Part shown: positions 1-6,398 of the stretch, in pieces
How the letters are laid out: the number at the start of each line of letters is the position of its first letter
Position numbering within the stretch: the first letter of the stretch is position 1
Origin: Candidatus Acetothermia bacterium
Lineage (GTDB): Bacteria > Bipolaricaulota > Bipolaricaulia > Bipolaricaulales > Bipolaricaulaceae
Reading direction: 5' to 3'
Assembly: GCA_023255835.1 (NCBI GenBank)
Contig: JAGDVW010000089.1
Span: 1 to 11,209 of the forward strand
Length of the DNA: 11,209 nt
Program-made: the position numbers and the translations under genes
The notes under the pieces: generated by a model
What the model was told of the DNA's origin: nothing
Seen by the model: only the letters and a program-made list of their open reading frames with translations
The model's database searches: none

Positions 1-90
1 GTGGACGGGAAAGGGGATCCCGAGGAAGTGGCCAAACGGGTGCTCTCCGCAATCGAGGGCTATTTTAGGGAAGCGCCCACGAGCTCTTGA
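1..90 (+). CDS. adk: C-terminal end of probable adenylate kinase (5' truncated)
   Basis: Frame 1 is open from the window edge to TGA at 88-90 and encodes 29 residues. It begins VDGKGDPEEVAKRVLSAI, the pattern of the last helix of bacterial adenylate kinases (a VDG segment, then an acidic PEEV-type helix). Adenylate kinase interconverts ATP+AMP and 2 ADP in the cytoplasm. Everything upstream lies outside the window, so the P-loop and lid cannot be checked. Another nucleoside monophosphate kinase is possible. The end overlaps the 3' end of murE on the opposite strand by 31 bp, leaving no room for a terminator between the convergent genes. The frame call is firm; the family call is moderate. Confidence 0.5.
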   Translation: MDGKGDPEEVAKRVLSAIEGYFREAPTSS

Positions 91-1472
91 ACCACCTGGA
101 GGTCGGAGAAAGCCTCGCGCCGGTCGGCCCAATGCTGGTAGCGCTCATGCCCCTTCCCCGCGATGACCACGCAATCCCCCGCTTCGGCGCACCGCAAGGC
201 CCAGCGGATGGCCTCGCCCCGCTCGAGGATCACCGCCCAAGTTCCGCCCACCTTCGCCACGCCCGCGGCGATCTCCGCCGCGATCCTTCGGGGATCCTCG
301 GATTTCGGGTTGTCGGTGGTGATGAACACCAGGTCCGCAAGCCTTCCGGCTATTTCTCCCATGAGGAAGCGCTTTCCTCGATCGGCTTCGCCCGGGCACC
401 CGAAGACCAAGATGAGCCTCTTGGCTTTGGGGCGAAGCCCGGCCAAAATGGTCCGCAAGGCCTCGGGATTGTGGGCGAAGTCCACCACGATCCTCGCTCC
501 AGAGGGGCTGAGGAATTGGGCCAAGCGGCCCGGCGGAAGCCCCGCCTCCGCCAGCCGGGCCAACAGTTCCCCCAGGGGAAAGCCAAGGCCCAGGCCCACT
601 GTTACCGCGGCCAGGGCGTTCTCCACATTGTGCACCCCCAAAAAAGGCAGAAAACCTCGGCCCCATCCGAATTTCCCTGAGATCCTGAATGATGTCCCTT
701 CGGGGCGGAAGCGGATATCCGTGGCGAAAACATCCCCTTTCCCAAGGCCATAGGTCAAAAGGCGCGCCTTTGGAGCGGCCTTGGCCACAGCGGAAACCGG
801 GGCCCGCGCGCAAACCACCGCTAGGCCTCCTTCGGGAAGAAGACGGAAAAGCTGGAGTTTTGCGGAAAGGTAAGCCTCCATCGAGCCATGGAAATCCAAA
901 TGATCGCGGGAAAAGCTCGTGAAGACCCCACAGGAAAGATGGACGCCATCCACCCGATGCTGGGCAAGGCCGATGGAAGAGGCCTCGAAAGCGAAGAATC
1001 TCCTCCCCTGGGCCAGGGCCCCCGCCGCGAGCCTCTGCAGGTCCGGGGCCTCCGGGGTGGTCACGCAGGAAAGCCCTTCCTCCTCCACCCGCACCGTGGT
1101 GACCGTCTCACAATCGGGGAGGAGCTGGCCAAGGAGGTGTACTACAGTGGTTTTGCCGTTTGTGCCGGTGACCCCGATGGTCACCAATTTTTTTGTGGGG
1201 TGGCCGTAAAAGGCGCAGGCCGCCTGGGCCATGGCTTTTCGGGCGTTTTCCACGCGGACATAGGGAACGGGAAGGCCGGAGAGCTCCCGCTCGCCCACCA
1301 CGGCAACCGCGCCGTTTTTTATGGCTTCCGAGATGAAGGAATGTCCGTCGACCTTTGTTCCGGAGAGGGCGAAAAAAATGTGCCCAGGTTGAACTTTCCG
1401 GGAATCCCAGCTCAGACCGCTGACCCAAACGCGGGGAAGTCCCCCTCCCAGGAGATCCGAAAGCCAAGGCAC
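60..1472 (-). CDS. murE: UDP-N-acetylmuramoyl-tripeptide synthetase MurE
   Basis: This 470-residue cytoplasmic Mur ligase adds the third amino acid (usually meso-diaminopimelate or L-lysine) to UDP-MurNAc-L-Ala-D-Glu using ATP, in peptidoglycan precursor synthesis. Visible landmarks in order: N-terminal substrate domain (about 17-90), P-loop GTNGKTT at 103-109, the TTPEAPDL and EASSIGLAQHR segments (138-173), SRDHLDFHG (188-196) with the expected carbamylated lysine at K205, the VDFAHNP segment of the C-terminal domain, and GKGHERYQ near the end. Length is slightly under the usual ~490. The third-amino-acid motif is DNPKSEDP (387-394), with Lys where DAP-adding enzymes have Arg. The start is GTG at 1472; the frame is closed by TAA 12 bp upstream and there is only a weak purine stretch as RBS. 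It lies 67 bp downstream of the ykuK homologue and is probably co-transcribed with it. MurE rather than MurF or MurC follows from the DNPx motif and overall order; confidence is high. Confidence 0.95.
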   Translation of the reverse strand: MPWLSDLLGGGLPRVWVSGLSWDSRKVQPGHIFFALSGTKVDGHSFISEAIKNGAVAVVGERELSGLPVPYVRVENARKAMAQAACAFYGHPTKKLVTIGVTGTNGKTTVVHLLGQLLPDCETVTTVRVEEEGLSCVTTPEAPDLQRLAAGALAQGRRFFAFEASSIGLAQHRVDGVHLSCGVFTSFSRDHLDFHGSMEAYLSAKLQLFRLLPEGGLAVVCARAPVSAVAKAAPKARLLTYGLGKGDVFATDIRFRPEGTSFRISGKFGWGRGFLPFLGVHNVENALAAVTVGLGLGFPLGELLARLAEAGLPPGRLAQFLSPSGARIVVDFAHNPEALRTILAGLRPKAKRLILVFGCPGEADRGKRFLMGEIAGRLADLVFITTDNPKSEDPRRIAAEIAAGVAKVGGTWAVILERGEAIRWALRCAEAGDCVVIAGKGHERYQHWADRREAFSDLQVVQELVGASLK

Positions 1473-1478
1473 ATCGCC

Positions 1479-1484
1479 AATTTA
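1479..1484 (-). promoter_or_regulatory. Possible -10 element 6 nt upstream of murE
   Basis: On the minus strand TAAATT (4 of 6 to TATAAT) ends 6 nt before the murE GTG. No convincing -35 sits 16-18 bp further up. If used, it would give a leaderless or nearly leaderless murE transcript, additional to read-through from ykuK. Weak on its own; listed because four other genes here show the same arrangement. Confidence 0.25.
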
Positions 1485-1539
1485 GCTCAGCCCCCAAAAA
1501 GAGCAGGGACAAATGGGGCCGAAGGTGGTTCAGTTTGAC

Positions 1540-2025
1540 CTAGGTGTGTTTGTCGGCGACCACCGAGGCCGCGTAGGCCTCGGGTTTGGTGCGCACGAAG
1601 AACCCGCTCCCCCGGATGGCTCCCACCACCTCCTCCACGAGCTCGCGGGTCCGGCCGCCGCGGCCGATGTCCACGTGGATCTCCAGACGACAGTCGAAGA
1701 TCCCCCGGTCCTTGAAGGCCTCGATCAGGGCCTGGGCGGTCTCGTAGGAAAGCCAGGCCTCCCGCCAAATCCGGTCCCGCAGGGTCTTGGGCTTCCTTTC
1801 CACCACCCTCCGCCAAAAATACCGGCCGCCCTTCCCCACCCGGTGCACCACGATGGCCGTCACATACTCCGCCTCACCATAGTAAGTCTGGGAATCTGTT
1901 CCCACCACGATGGAAAAGAGATCAGCGGGAGCGGAGGCCATCATGGCCACGATCTCCCCGATCACCTCGGGGAAAGTCAAGCGGCCCAAGGTCGGGCTGT
2001 GATATATCGCGTCCTTTCCGCGCAT
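1540..2025 (-). CDS. YkuK/DUF458 family RNase H-like protein
   Basis: This 161-residue protein matches the YkuK (DUF458) family, predicted RNase H-fold proteins of unknown cellular role. Family marks are VGTDSQ at 41-46 (first acidic residue, D44), the HVDIG segment at 117-121 (D119) followed by GRGGRTREL, the GSGFxxxxKPEAYAAS segment (139-154), and the terminal VADKHT (D158). D44, D119 and D158 could form the acidic metal site of an RNase H-like nuclease. Length is about normal for the family. The ATG at 2025 has no Shine-Dalgarno; a promoter-like pair lies directly upstream, predicting a leaderless start. It sits between the histidine kinase gene (stop 60 bp upstream) and murE (67 bp downstream). 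No catalytic activity is claimed from the sequence alone. Confidence 0.82.
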   Translation of the reverse strand: MRGKDAIYHSPTLGRLTFPEVIGEIVAMMASAPADLFSIVVGTDSQTYYGEAEYVTAIVVHRVGKGGRYFWRRVVERKPKTLRDRIWREAWLSYETAQALIEAFKDRGIFDCRLEIHVDIGRGGRTRELVEEVVGAIRGSGFFVRTKPEAYAASVVADKHT

Positions 2026-2034
2026 ACGGGCGAA

Positions 2035-2062
2035 ATTTTAAACTTTTCCGAAGGCAAGGCAA
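2035..2062 (-). promoter_or_regulatory. Putative promoter of ykuK-murE
   Basis: On the minus strand, TTGCCT (2057-2062, 4 of 6 to TTGACA) and TAAAAT (2035-2040, 5 of 6 to TATAAT) are separated by 16 bp. The -10 ends 9 nt before the ATG at 2025, so transcription would start at or within a few bases of the start codon. It suggests ykuK-murE can be transcribed separately from the two-component genes. Confidence 0.5.
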
Positions 2063-2085
2063 CTAAAAGAGGGCTAGGGAAGGGC

Positions 2086-3465
2086 TCAACTTTTTGTGAT
2101 CAAAGGAAGGCTAAAAGTGAAGCGCGCGCCGTTTCGATTCTCGGCCCAAATGCGGCCACCGTGGGCCTGCACAATCTCCTTGGCAATGGCCAGGCCCAAT
2201 CCCGTCCCCCCTTCTGAGCGGGATTTATCCGCCTTGTAGAAGCGCTCAAAGATGTGGGGGAAATCCTCCTCAGGGATCCCCGGGCCCTGGTCCTGCACGC
2301 TCACCCAGGCTTCTGCACCTTGACGGATGGCGGAGACCGTGATGGTGGAACCCTGGGGGGAGAAGCGCAACGCGTTGGAGAGGAGGTTTCCCAGGACCTG
2401 GCGGATCCGGCGGGGGTCGGCGAGGACAAAAAGGTTCGGTTCCCGTTCGAGGGCGATTTTGATTCCTTCCTCCGCGGCCACCGGACGCACCGCCTCCACC
2501 ACCTCCGCCACCAACTCCCCGATCTCCATCTCCTCCTTCTCCAAGGGGAGGTGTCCGGTGTCGGCGAGGGTCAGGGTCCGCAGGTCCTCCACCAATTCCC
2601 CAAGATGCAGGGTTTCCTCATAAACGGGGGCCAAGGATTCCGGGGTTAGGGGGAAGGCCCCGTCCAGGAGGGCCTCGAGGTTCCCGCGGATCACAGAAAG
2701 CGGGGTGCGGAGCTCATGGGCCACATCGGCCAGGAACTGGCGCCGCGCGGCCTCCAAACGCTGGAGGGCCTCAGCCATGCGGTTGAAGGCCTCGGCGAGC
2801 TTGCCGATCTCATCTTTGGTGCGCACAACTACCCGATGGGCAAGATCACCTTTGGCGATGCGCTCCGTGGCCTGGATGAGGCGCTCAAGGGGGGCGCAGA
2901 GCTCCGCGGCCAGGAAGGTCCCAAGGAGGAGGGCGATGGCCAAGGCCACCGCCCCGCCGGCCAGGGCCGCCCGCCGCACGGAGGAAAGGAAATCCTCCTC
3001 CAGGGGGCTTAGCACGGCAGGATCGATGGGAACAAGGGTCCCCACTTGCCTCCCTCCCGAAACGACGGGGATCCCGTAGCGCTGAACCTTCTCGCGGAGG
3101 GAAGGGTCGAGGGAGGAATCGCGGCCCAGAAGGGAGGGCTCACCGCTGGCCACCACCCGGCCTTCCCGGTCCAAAAGGAGGTACCGTCCCATCTGGCCGG
3201 TGAGGGAGACCGCGCGCCCCTGGCGGAAGAGATAGACCTCCACCCGGGCCCGGAAAAGCTGATCCACGCCGGCCCAACTCCCCCGCGTCTCCCAAAACTG
3301 CCCAAGGAGCTGGGCCAGCTCCTGGCCGGCGATCTCCCGCTCCTGCTGGCGGTAGGCTTGGAAACGATCGCCCAGGGCTTTGGCCGCCAAAAAATATGTG
3401 CCCACCGCGGCCAACACCGCCACCAAGGCCAGCGCCCCCGTGAGCTTCCATCGGAAGGACATCAT
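2086..3465 (-). CDS. Membrane sensor histidine kinase (BaeS/CpxA-like architecture)
   Basis: This 459-residue protein autophosphorylates on His and passes the phosphate to the adjacent response regulator. Order of parts: membrane helix at about 8-28; an extracytoplasmic sensor region of about 130 residues (30-162), of no family I recognise; a second membrane helix at 165-188; HAMP linker (about 188-241); dimerisation/phosphoacceptor helix with H250 in DVAHELRTP; and an ATPase domain with N-box (N360, N364), G1 DQGPGIP (392-398), F-box IFERFYKA and G2 GTGLGLA (420-426). All catalytic boxes are intact. The start forms an ATGA overlap with the regulator stop. A second ATG three bases on (3462) has better spacing to the GGGAGGT site and may be the real start. 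The stimulus cannot be told from the sequence. Confidence 0.93.
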   Translation of the reverse strand: MMSFRWKLTGALALVAVLAAVGTYFLAAKALGDRFQAYRQQEREIAGQELAQLLGQFWETRGSWAGVDQLFRARVEVYLFRQGRAVSLTGQMGRYLLLDREGRVVASGEPSLLGRDSSLDPSLREKVQRYGIPVVSGGRQVGTLVPIDPAVLSPLEEDFLSSVRRAALAGGAVALAIALLLGTFLAAELCAPLERLIQATERIAKGDLAHRVVVRTKDEIGKLAEAFNRMAEALQRLEAARRQFLADVAHELRTPLSVIRGNLEALLDGAFPLTPESLAPVYEETLHLGELVEDLRTLTLADTGHLPLEKEEMEIGELVAEVVEAVRPVAAEEGIKIALEREPNLFVLADPRRIRQVLGNLLSNALRFSPQGSTITVSAIRQGAEAWVSVQDQGPGIPEEDFPHIFERFYKADKSRSEGGTGLGLAIAKEIVQAHGGRIWAENRNGARFTFSLPLITKS

Positions 3466-4154
3466 CCACCTCCCGCCGGATTGAACTTATAGCCCACCCC
3501 GTGCACGGTGAGGATGTACACGGGATTATCTGGGTCCGGCTCGATCTTCCTCCGCAAGTTTTTGATGTGGGAATCCACGGTGCGGGGGATGGTGGCGTAG
3601 GTGCGGTCCCGCAGGGCCGAGATGAGCTCCCTCCTTGTGAACACCCGGTTTGGATAGCGGGCAAGGAAGGCGAGGAGCTCGAACTCCGTGGGGGTGAGAT
3701 CCAAAACTTTTTCGCCGAGCTTGGCCTCATGGGCGGCGAGGTCCAGGGTGAAGGGGCCGGCGTGGATCACCTCCGCGGGCAGGGCGCCCTCGGCCCGGCG
3801 CAGGACAGCCCGCACCCGCGCGGCAAGCTCCCTCAGGCTGAAGGGTTTCACCACGTAATCGTCGGCCCCCATCTCCAGGCCGGCCACGCGATCGGCCTCC
3901 TCCGCCCGGGCAGTGAGCATGATGATGGGCACCGTGGACTCCCGCCTGATCCTCTGCGCGAGCTCCAACCCGTTCATCCCGGGAAGCATGATGTCCAAAA
4001 TGACCAAATCCGGTTTGAGCTCCCGAAACTTTAGCCAGCCCGCTTCCCCGTCGAAGGCCACCTCCACCCGGTAGCCTTCGCGCAGAAGATAGGCCTGGAC
4101 CATCCGGGCGATCTCTCGCTCGTCCTCCACCACCAGGATCGTGCGCATCTCCAT
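3462..4154 (-). CDS. OmpR/PhoP-family response regulator
   Basis: This 230-residue two-domain regulator has a receiver domain at 4-120 with acidic pocket E10/D11, phosphoacceptor D54 in VILDIMLPG, T81 in MLTA and K103 in VVKPFS. A winged-helix DNA-binding domain occupies about 132-226 and ends in the typical TVDSHIKNLRRKIE and HGVGYKF segments. Such proteins bind tandem direct repeats as dimers once phosphorylated. The open frame runs further upstream, but the ATG at 4154 begins where the receiver domain should and has GGAGGT 8 nt before it, so it is chosen. The stop overlaps the kinase start (ATGA), so the pair is translationally coupled. An 11-bp tandem repeat suited to this family lies about 110-130 bp upstream, in the region shared with the divergent acyl-CoA synthetase gene, so autoregulation and control of that operon are both plausible. 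Confidence 0.94.
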   Translation of the reverse strand: MEMRTILVVEDEREIARMVQAYLLREGYRVEVAFDGEAGWLKFRELKPDLVILDIMLPGMNGLELAQRIRRESTVPIIMLTARAEEADRVAGLEMGADDYVVKPFSLRELAARVRAVLRRAEGALPAEVIHAGPFTLDLAAHEAKLGEKVLDLTPTEFELLAFLARYPNRVFTRRELISALRDRTYATIPRTVDSHIKNLRRKIEPDPDNPVYILTVHGVGYKFNPAGGG

Positions 4155-4162
4155 AAAAGGGT

Positions 4163-4168
4163 ACCTCC
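4163..4168 (-). promoter_or_regulatory. Shine-Dalgarno site fixing the response regulator start
   Basis: GGAGGT on the minus strand lies 8 nt before the ATG at 4154. It rules against the longer upstream reading of the frame, which would add about 36 residues unrelated to a receiver domain. Confidence 0.75.
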
Positions 4169-4173
4169 GAAGG

Positions 4174-4198
4174 GGGCAGGGGCCAAAAGCCCCTGCCC
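4174..4198 (-). promoter_or_regulatory. 10-bp-stem hairpin in the response regulator leader
   Basis: A perfect inverted repeat (arms 4174-4183 and 4189-4198, GGGCAGGGGC against GCCCCTGCCC) closes a 5-nt A-rich/U-rich loop. On the minus strand it ends only 5 nt before the Shine-Dalgarno of the response regulator. No T-run follows on either strand, so an intrinsic terminator is unlikely. It could affect mRNA stability or ribosome access; a protein-binding palindrome is the alternative. Confidence 0.5.
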
Positions 4199-4237
4199 GG
4201 AGGGAAGCGGGCTCTCGCTTCATCCCAAATTTTCGCG

Positions 4238-4268
4238 GAGGTTTATTGGAAAAACCTCGCAAGGTTTG
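4238..4268. repeat. Overlapping inverted repeats of an AGGTTT half-site
   Basis: GAGGTTT (4238-4244) is the exact reverse complement of AAACCTC (4252-4258). AAACCT (4252-4257) is also the reverse complement of AGGTTT (4262-4267) across a 4-bp spacer. The three half-sites form alternating inverted repeats between the divergent regulator and synthetase genes, with same-orientation copies 23 bp apart, about two helical turns. A candidate operator; the protein is unknown. Confidence 0.4.
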
Positions 4269-4282
4269 TGCAAGTTCTGTGA
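4261..4282 (+). promoter_or_regulatory. 11-bp tandem direct repeat, candidate response regulator box
   Basis: AAGGTTTGTGC (4261-4271) is followed directly by AAGTTCTGTGA (4272-4282), with 8 of 11 positions identical. OmpR/PhoB/PhoP-type regulators typically bind such head-to-tail repeats with an 11-bp period. The second copy ends 8 bp before the putative -10 of the synthetase gene, overlapping where a -35 would be, as in activator-dependent promoters. Confidence 0.45.
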
Positions 4283-4296
4283 ACGTCGGCTACGAT
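4266..4296 (+). promoter_or_regulatory. Putative promoter of the acyl-CoA synthetase operon
   Basis: TACGAT (4291-4296, 4 of 6 to TATAAT) ends 8 nt before the ATG at 4305. The best -35, TTGTGC (4266-4271), is at a long 19-bp spacing. A weak -35 at poor spacing under an 11-bp tandem repeat suggests activator dependence. A leaderless or near-leaderless transcript is predicted. Confidence 0.4.
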
Positions 4297-4304
4297 CGAG
4301 GGCC

Positions 4305-6398
4305 ATGAGGCGAAACTTAGAGGGGCTTCTTTTCCCGCGCTCAGTGGCGGTGGTGGGGGCCTCCGCTACCCCTGGAAAATTGGGGCATGCCCTTTTCGCC
4401 AACGTCGTAGGTTTCCCCGGCCCGGTTTACGCCGTGAACCCCAAATACCAGGAAATCATGGGAAGGCCCTGTGTTCCCACGATCTCCGCCCTTCCCGAGC
4501 CGGTGGATTTGGCGGTCATCATCATCCCCGCCGATGAGGTGGTGAAGGTCCTGCGGGAGTGCGGGGAAAAGGGGATAAAGAACGCGGTGGTCATCAGCGC
4601 AGGGTTCAAGGAATGCGGGGCAGAGGGAGCAAAAAGGGAGCAGGAGCTTGTGCGGGTCGCGGAGGAGTATGGCCTAAATGTGCTGGGACCCAACGCTTTG
4701 GGGATCATCTCCACCAGGGCCGGACTGAACGCGACCTTTGCTCCCCGGGGGGCCTTGCCCGGCCACATCGCCTTCATGTCCCAATCCGGGGCCTTCTGCA
4801 CCTCAGTTTTGGACTGGGCTTGGAAGGAAAAGCTCGGCTTTTCCCATTTCGTCTCGTTGGGAAACAAGGCCGTTTTGGACGAGTGCGATTTCCTCCAGGC
4901 CTTCGCCGAGGATCCGGAGACAAGGGTTATCGTGGCCTACCTCGAAGGCATTCGCGACGGCCCCCGGTTCATGGAGATCGCCCGGGAGGTGACCCGGGAG
5001 AAACCCATTGTGGTTTTGAAGGCCGGCCGGGCGGAGGCCGGGGCGCGCGCGGTGTCCTCCCACACTGGAACCATGGCTGGAGCAGACCATGCCTACGACG
5101 CCGCTTTCCGCCAATGTGGGGTGATCCGGGCCCGCACCGTGGAGGAGCTCTTCGACTTCGCCTACATCCTCGCCCGCCAACCCCTGCCCAAAGGCAAAAG
5201 GATTGGGATCATGACCAACGCCGGGGGAGCGGGGGTGATGGCCACCGATGCGGCCGAATGGGAGGGCCTGACCGTGGCCCGGTTGAGCGAGTCCACCGTG
5301 CGGGCCCTGGCGTCTCGCCTCCCACCCGCGGCCGCCCTGTACAACCCGGTGGACATCCTGGGCGACGCCAACGCCCAAAGATATCGGGAAGCCCTGGAGC
5401 TGGTCCTGAGCGACCCCGGCGTGGACATGGTCACTGCCCTCTCCGCCCCGGTGGCCATCCTCCGGTTCGCGGAGTTGGCGGAGATCGTGGCGGAGGCCAA
5501 GGAGCGCTTTGGCAAACCCGTGGCCGTGAGCTTCATGGCCGGGGAACTCGGGGAGGAGGCCGAGGAGATCCTGCGCCGCGCGGGCATCCCCTCCTTTTTC
5601 GATCCGGCCCGGGCGGTGCGGGCATTGGCCGTCTTGGCCAAATACGCAGAAATTCGCACAAGGCCAAGACAAGAGCCGCCAAAGTTCCCCGTGGACCGCG
5701 AGAAAGCTCGAAAAATCCTGGCCGAGGCCCGGGCCAAAGGGCGGGTCCGCCTAGGCCTTGAGGCCGCGGAGATCCTTTCCGCTTACGGCATCCCCTTCGC
5801 CAAGGGGGGTTTAGCTGAAAATGCGGAGGAGGCCGGCCGCATCGCCCAAGAACTTGGAACTCCGGTGGCTTTGAAGATCGTGTCCCCCGAGATCACCCAT
5901 AAGACGGAACTGGGAGGGGTGCGCCTGAACGTCTCCCCCAAGGAGGCAGACCGTGTGGCTTGGGAGCTTTTGAACTCCGTCCATCACCGCTTCCCCGAGG
6001 CGGAAATCGAGGGGGTCTATGTGCAGGAGATGCTCCCCCCGGGGAGGGAGGTCATTTTGGGGATGGTTCGCGACCCCACCTTCGGCCCCCTCCTCATGTT
6101 CGGGCTGGGCGGGGTTTACGTGGAGGTCCTGAGGGATGTGGCCTTCGGGGTGGCCCCCCTTTCCCGCGCGGAGGCCCAGGAGCTTTTGGACCTCATCCGC
6201 GGGAAAAAAATCCTCTATGGGGTGCGGGGACAACCCCCTGTGGATTTGCCCGGGCTTTTGGACGTGATCCTGCGCGTCGGGCAATTGGCTGCGGAAAACC
6301 CGGAGATTTTGGAGCTCGATCTGAACCCAATTCTTTGCTATCCAGAGCGGGTGGTGGCGGTGGACCTGCGGCTGACCATCGCCGAGGAGGGGATATGA
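4305..6398 (+). CDS. ADP-forming acyl-CoA synthetase (fused alpha-beta NDP-forming acyl-CoA ligase)
   Basis: This 697-residue cytoplasmic enzyme belongs to the ADP-forming acetyl/acyl-CoA synthetase family, converting acyl-CoA + ADP + Pi reversibly to acid + ATP + CoA. It can therefore make ATP at the end of fermentation or peptide breakdown. Domains in order: CoA-binding Rossmann domain (about 8-135, with GASATPGKLG at 18-27); two flavodoxin-like ligase domains (about 145-455) with the expected phosphohistidine H253 in SSHTGTMAG and conserved E214 in YLEGIRDG; then an ATP-grasp domain (about 483-697) with the second conserved His, H532, in SPEITHKTELGGV. Fused length is typical of the ~700-residue form. 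An in-frame TTG at 4266 would add 13 odd residues; the ATG at 4305 starts exactly at the family N-terminus. The stop overlaps the next start (ATGA). The acyl substrate (acetyl, branched or aryl) cannot be read from the sequence. Confidence 0.93.
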   Translation: MRRNLEGLLFPRSVAVVGASATPGKLGHALFANVVGFPGPVYAVNPKYQEIMGRPCVPTISALPEPVDLAVIIIPADEVVKVLRECGEKGIKNAVVISAGFKECGAEGAKREQELVRVAEEYGLNVLGPNALGIISTRAGLNATFAPRGALPGHIAFMSQSGAFCTSVLDWAWKEKLGFSHFVSLGNKAVLDECDFLQAFAEDPETRVIVAYLEGIRDGPRFMEIAREVTREKPIVVLKAGRAEAGARAVSSHTGTMAGADHAYDAAFRQCGVIRARTVEELFDFAYILARQPLPKGKRIGIMTNAGGAGVMATDAAEWEGLTVARLSESTVRALASRLPPAAALYNPVDILGDANAQRYREALELVLSDPGVDMVTALSAPVAILRFAELAEIVAEAKERFGKPVAVSFMAGELGEEAEEILRRAGIPSFFDPARAVRALAVLAKYAEIRTRPRQEPPKFPVDREKARKILAEARAKGRVRLGLEAAEILSAYGIPFAKGGLAENAEEAGRIAQELGTPVALKIVSPEITHKTELGGVRLNVSPKEADRVAWELLNSVHHRFPEAEIEGVYVQEMLPPGREVILGMVRDPTFGPLLMFGLGGVYVEVLRDVAFGVAPLSRAEAQELLDLIRGKKILYGVRGQPPVDLPGLLDVILRVGQLAAENPEILELDLNPILCYPERVVAVDLRLTIAEEGI

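Noticed and set aside
87..813. Open frames on both strands within murE
   Set aside because: Low-complexity Pro/Arg/Gly-rich translations without family motifs; shadows of the murE frame.
2254..3079. Plus-strand open frames opposite the histidine kinase
   Set aside because: Translations are Ser/Arg/Ala-rich shadow sequence; the kinase frame has all catalytic boxes.
4174..4198. Intrinsic terminator between the divergent genes
   Set aside because: The stem is strong but no T-run follows on either strand, and no gene ends there.
4155..4262. Longer N-terminus for the response regulator
   Set aside because: It would read through the hairpin and SD; the receiver domain begins at the ATG at 4154.
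4803..5672. Long open frame antisense to the acyl-CoA synthetase gene
   Set aside because: Its product has no recognisable domain, and it is the complement of a well-conserved gene; stop-free antisense frames are expected at this G+C content.
5960..6394. In-frame extension upstream of the DRTGG-domain protein into the synthetase gene
   Set aside because: The extension reads as Gly/Arg/Pro-rich shadow sequence; the ATG at 6395 has a strong SD and the family N-terminus.
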